Below are positions 15,684 through 17,520 of a stretch of DNA of 17,520 bases, piece by piece. The stretch is from CAZPBO01 sp964584815. GTDB taxonomy: Bacteria; Planctomycetota; SKW154. The stretch spans positions 1-17,520 of the forward strand of contig CAZPBO010000049.1 in NCBI GenBank assembly GCA_964584815.1, in the 5' to 3' direction. Position numbers and translations under genes: made by a program. Numbering within the stretch: position 1 is the stretch's first letter; each line of letters opens with the position of its first letter. The notes under the pieces were generated by a model that searched no databases, was not told the DNA's origin, and was given only the letters and a program-made list of their open reading frames with translations.

Positions 15684-16427
15684 CTATCTCCGCGGTCTGA
15701 AAGGTGGTCTGAACGGGCGAGGTTTCGGCATCATACTGCGCCTGAACTCACGCCATTCCTCCTCCGTCATCAACCCCTGCAGTTTCTCGTTGGTCTGTTT
15801 CATCAACTGCCGCATTTGCTCAATGATTGTGCGACGGTCGGTGTTGGGTCCGATATCCTTCAAAAGATTGCGCATCTGCTCACGCTGCTCTTTCAGAACC
15901 GCCGCCACCTGCTCCGTCTTCGCCTCGTCCCAATTGTGCTTCTGCGCAAAACGCTGCAACTGCTCCCCCTGATAGCGCCCTATGCGGTCCACAAGACGCC
16001 CCAAAAATGACGACCTGTCGCCACTTCGCCCAGGCTCCTGACCAGTCGGTGGAATAGCAGGACCACCTGTCGGTTTTGGTCCTGCTGTTGGCGGAGTCGT
16101 CGGGGTCAGTTCCCCAGGTTTCAGCGGCTCGTCCTGCCTGGCAACCTTGGGAGGTGTTTGCTTACTCTCTTTATCTTTAAGGGCTTTTCTGATGTCAGCA
16201 AGGTCCTGCTCCAGTTGGTCAATGCGGTCTTCAAGGGTGGCGGTGTCAGTCAGTTGTAAGTTCCTCAATGATTTCAACTCGTGCTCAAGACGCGCTACCT
16301 TCTCCTCCAGTCCTCCTGATGCAGACGCTTTCGTCTCCGTCCCACCTGCCTGAAACAGAACGACAAACGCAAGCGCTACACCACCAACCACTAACGCCAC
16401 CGCCGCTACCACCATCTCCGTCTTCAT
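15684..16427 (-). CDS. Membrane-anchored coiled-coil protein, upstream paralogue
   Basis: The 247 residues comprise a hydrophobic anchor (about 6-27), a coiled coil (about 40-88), a Pro/Thr/Gly-rich flexible linker (about 90-135) and a helical domain with HNWDEAKTEQVAAVL and MTEEEWREFRRSM that matches the next gene, then a basic Pro/Phe/Arg tail. ATG 16427 follows AGGAG with about 8 nt spacing. It is the first gene of the pair and diverges from obg across a spacer containing an inverted repeat. The charged helical domain and external location would suit a periplasmic chaperone or stress sensor of the Spy/CpxP type, but that is speculation. Confidence 0.8.
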   Translation of the reverse strand: MKTEMVVAAVALVVGGVALAFVVLFQAGGTETKASASGGLEEKVARLEHELKSLRNLQLTDTATLEDRIDQLEQDLADIRKALKDKESKQTPPKVARQDEPLKPGELTPTTPPTAGPKPTGGPAIPPTGQEPGRSGDRSSFLGRLVDRIGRYQGEQLQRFAQKHNWDEAKTEQVAAVLKEQREQMRNLLKDIGPNTDRRTIIEQMRQLMKQTNEKLQGLMTEEEWREFRRSMMPKPRPFRPPFRPRR

Positions 16428-16462
16428 ACAATTATCTCCTCATATACCTACATAACTCTATC

Positions 16463-16482
16463 CCCGTTAATATAATAACGGG
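16463..16482. promoter_or_regulatory. Palindromic divergent promoter/operator upstream of obg
   Basis: CCCGTTA and TAACGGG form perfect 7-bp arms around ATATAA. The plus strand carries a consensus TATAAT at 16471-16476, and the minus strand reads TATTAT/TATATT in the same bases. The element lies about 45 bp before obg and 36 bp before the divergent gene. It could be a symmetric bidirectional promoter or a repressor site covering the -10. No good -35 box is seen on the plus strand. Confidence 0.45.
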
Positions 16483-16521
16483 CGGTGCAGTGAATTGTTA
16501 TCCTTTTTTAAGGAATAATCT

Positions 16522-17520
16522 GTGTTCGTGGACGAGGCACGGATATTTGTGAAAGGCGGTGATGGAGGCAGAGGATGTGTTGCCTTCTTGCGCGAGAAGT
16601 TCAAACCCTTTGGCGGACCCGATGGTGGAGATGGTGGGGATGGTGGTTCCGTTTATTTGGTTGCGGATTCCTCACTTGTGACACTGGCTGATTTGCAAAG
16701 CCGTATTCACTGGGAAGCGGAGCGCGGTCAACACGGGCGCGGAAAATCGCAGCACGGCAAAAAGGGCAAAGACACCCTCATTCGTGTTCCAGTTGGCACC
16801 GTTGTGCGCGATGATAAAGGCGCTTTCTTGGGTGAGTTGCTTGAAGATGGGGAGAGGTTGCTTGTGGCGCGTGGTGGCAGGGGTGGACGCGGCAACCGCC
16901 ATTTCGCCACCCCCACAAACCGCGCTCCCCGTTTCGCAGAAGACGGAAAGCCCGGTGAGGCGCGCTGGTTGCGACTTGAGTTGAAACTCATCGCCGATGT
17001 CGGCATCGTCGGTCTGCCAAATGCCGGTAAATCCACACTCCTTTCCGCTGTCTCAAACGCACATCCCGCTGTAGCCGACTACCCCTTCACCACCAAAACA
17101 CCTGTTCTGGGAATCGTTGAGTTAAGCAAATGGGAAAAGATGGTGGTCGCAGACCTGCCCGGCTTGATAGAGGGAGCGCATAAGGGAAAGGGACTCGGCG
17201 ACCGCTTCCTGCGCCATATTGAGCGCACCCGTATACTCCTGCACATCATTGATATCGCACCGCCCGACCACAAAAACCCCGAATACGCCTACAGGACAAT
17301 ACGCACAGAATTGCGAGCATACAGCGCAGAACTCGCCGCAAAACCAGAAATCGTCGCACTCAACAAAACAGACCTTCTCACCCCGCAAAAGGCTGCTTCC
17401 ATCGCAAAAAAACTGTCCCGTAAAATAGGAAAACCTGTTCACACCATAAGCGCTGTCACCAGAAAAGGTGTTCCCCAACTTCTGCGCCTTCTTTACAACG
17501 AGGTCATCACCGCCCGTCAG
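16522..17520 (+). CDS. obg: Obg/CgtA GTPase, 3' end beyond the window
   Basis: Obg is an essential GTPase linked to 50S ribosome assembly and stress control. The 333 visible residues contain the glycine-rich Obg fold (1-157, starting MFVDEARIFVKGGDGG) and the GTPase domain: G1 GLPNAGKS (164-171), the switch I threonines near 190-191, G3 DLPGLIEGA (211-219), G4 NKTD (281-284) and G5 SAV (310-312). The start is GTG 16522, with AAGGA at 16510-16514 7 nt upstream; it gives the canonical family N terminus. The frame is still open at the edge, where the protein is close to the usual length of the shorter family members; whether a C-terminal OCT domain follows is not visible. It is divergent from the coiled-coil pair and probably read from the palindromic promoter. 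Confidence 0.97.
   Translation, partial: MFVDEARIFVKGGDGGRGCVAFLREKFKPFGGPDGGDGGDGGSVYLVADSSLVTLADLQSRIHWEAERGQHGRGKSQHGKKGKDTLIRVPVGTVVRDDKGAFLGELLEDGERLLVARGGRGGRGNRHFATPTNRAPRFAEDGKPGEARWLRLELKLIADVGIVGLPNAGKSTLLSAVSNAHPAVADYPFTTKTPVLGIVELSKWEKMVVADLPGLIEGAHKGKGLGDRFLRHIERTRILLHIIDIAPPDHKNPEYAYRTIRTELRAYSAELAAKPEIVALNKTDLLTPQKAASIAKKLSRKIGKPVHTISAVTRKGVPQLLRLLYNEVITARQ

Noticed and set aside
1..17520. Defence system, prophage, insertion sequence or CRISPR array
   Set aside because: No transposase, integrase, nuclease cluster, terminal repeats or regularly spaced repeats are visible; the genes are chromosomal housekeeping and envelope types.

Overview
This 17.5 kb window is a compact bacterial chromosome segment of moderate GC content. 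It carries twelve protein genes, eleven complete and one cut by the right edge. I see no RNA gene, mobile element, CRISPR array or tRNA, and no gene-free stretch longer than about 200 bp. The gene content fits an uncultivated relative of the Planctomycetota or wider PVC group: a Hanks-type kinase with a transmembrane anchor and a long ectodomain, a secreted MA-like metallopeptidase with a small beta module at its N terminus, a membrane-anchored zinc-ribbon protein, and many coiled-coil single-pass proteins. That placement is an inference from protein style and not a firm assignment. Non-ATG starts are frequent (TTG for comEC and ribD; GTG for the DUF2339 gene and obg), each with a good Shine-Dalgarno sequence.

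Layout. (1) 26-7157, plus strand: a probable operon of a Ser/Thr kinase with an ectodomain, a gluzincin-type peptidase and a ComEC-like DNA-uptake channel whose C-terminal metallo-beta-lactamase region has lost its metal ligands. (2) 8260-7148, minus strand: ribD (riboflavin deaminase/reductase), convergent with comEC and overlapping it by 10 bp. (3) 8456-9085, plus strand: cysE (serine acetyltransferase), divergent from ribD across a 195 bp spacer that holds an inverted repeat and a plausible promoter. (4) 12042-9089, minus strand: a tightly coupled operon of two paralogous lipoproteins followed by a DUF2339 polytopic membrane protein. (5) 12100-14887, plus strand: an AmrS-like radical SAM enzyme and a zinc-ribbon/coiled-coil membrane protein. 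(6) 16427-14888, minus strand: two tandem paralogous membrane-anchored coiled-coil proteins. (7) 16522 to the right edge, plus strand: obg (GTPase), divergent from the previous pair across a 94 bp spacer with a perfect inverted repeat that contains a consensus -10 box.

How the parts relate. RibD, CysE and Obg are housekeeping genes (flavin, cysteine and ribosome assembly). The rest is envelope-oriented: sensing (kinase), proteolysis (peptidase), DNA transport (ComEC-like), lipoproteins with a multi-pass partner, and small anchored coiled-coil proteins. The kinase, peptidase and zinc-ribbon protein appear to share a small beta module followed by a helical repeat, which suggests a lineage-specific extracytoplasmic domain. 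All three convergent gene junctions are extremely tight (10 bp overlap, 3 bp gap, 0 bp gap) and lack an obvious intrinsic terminator.
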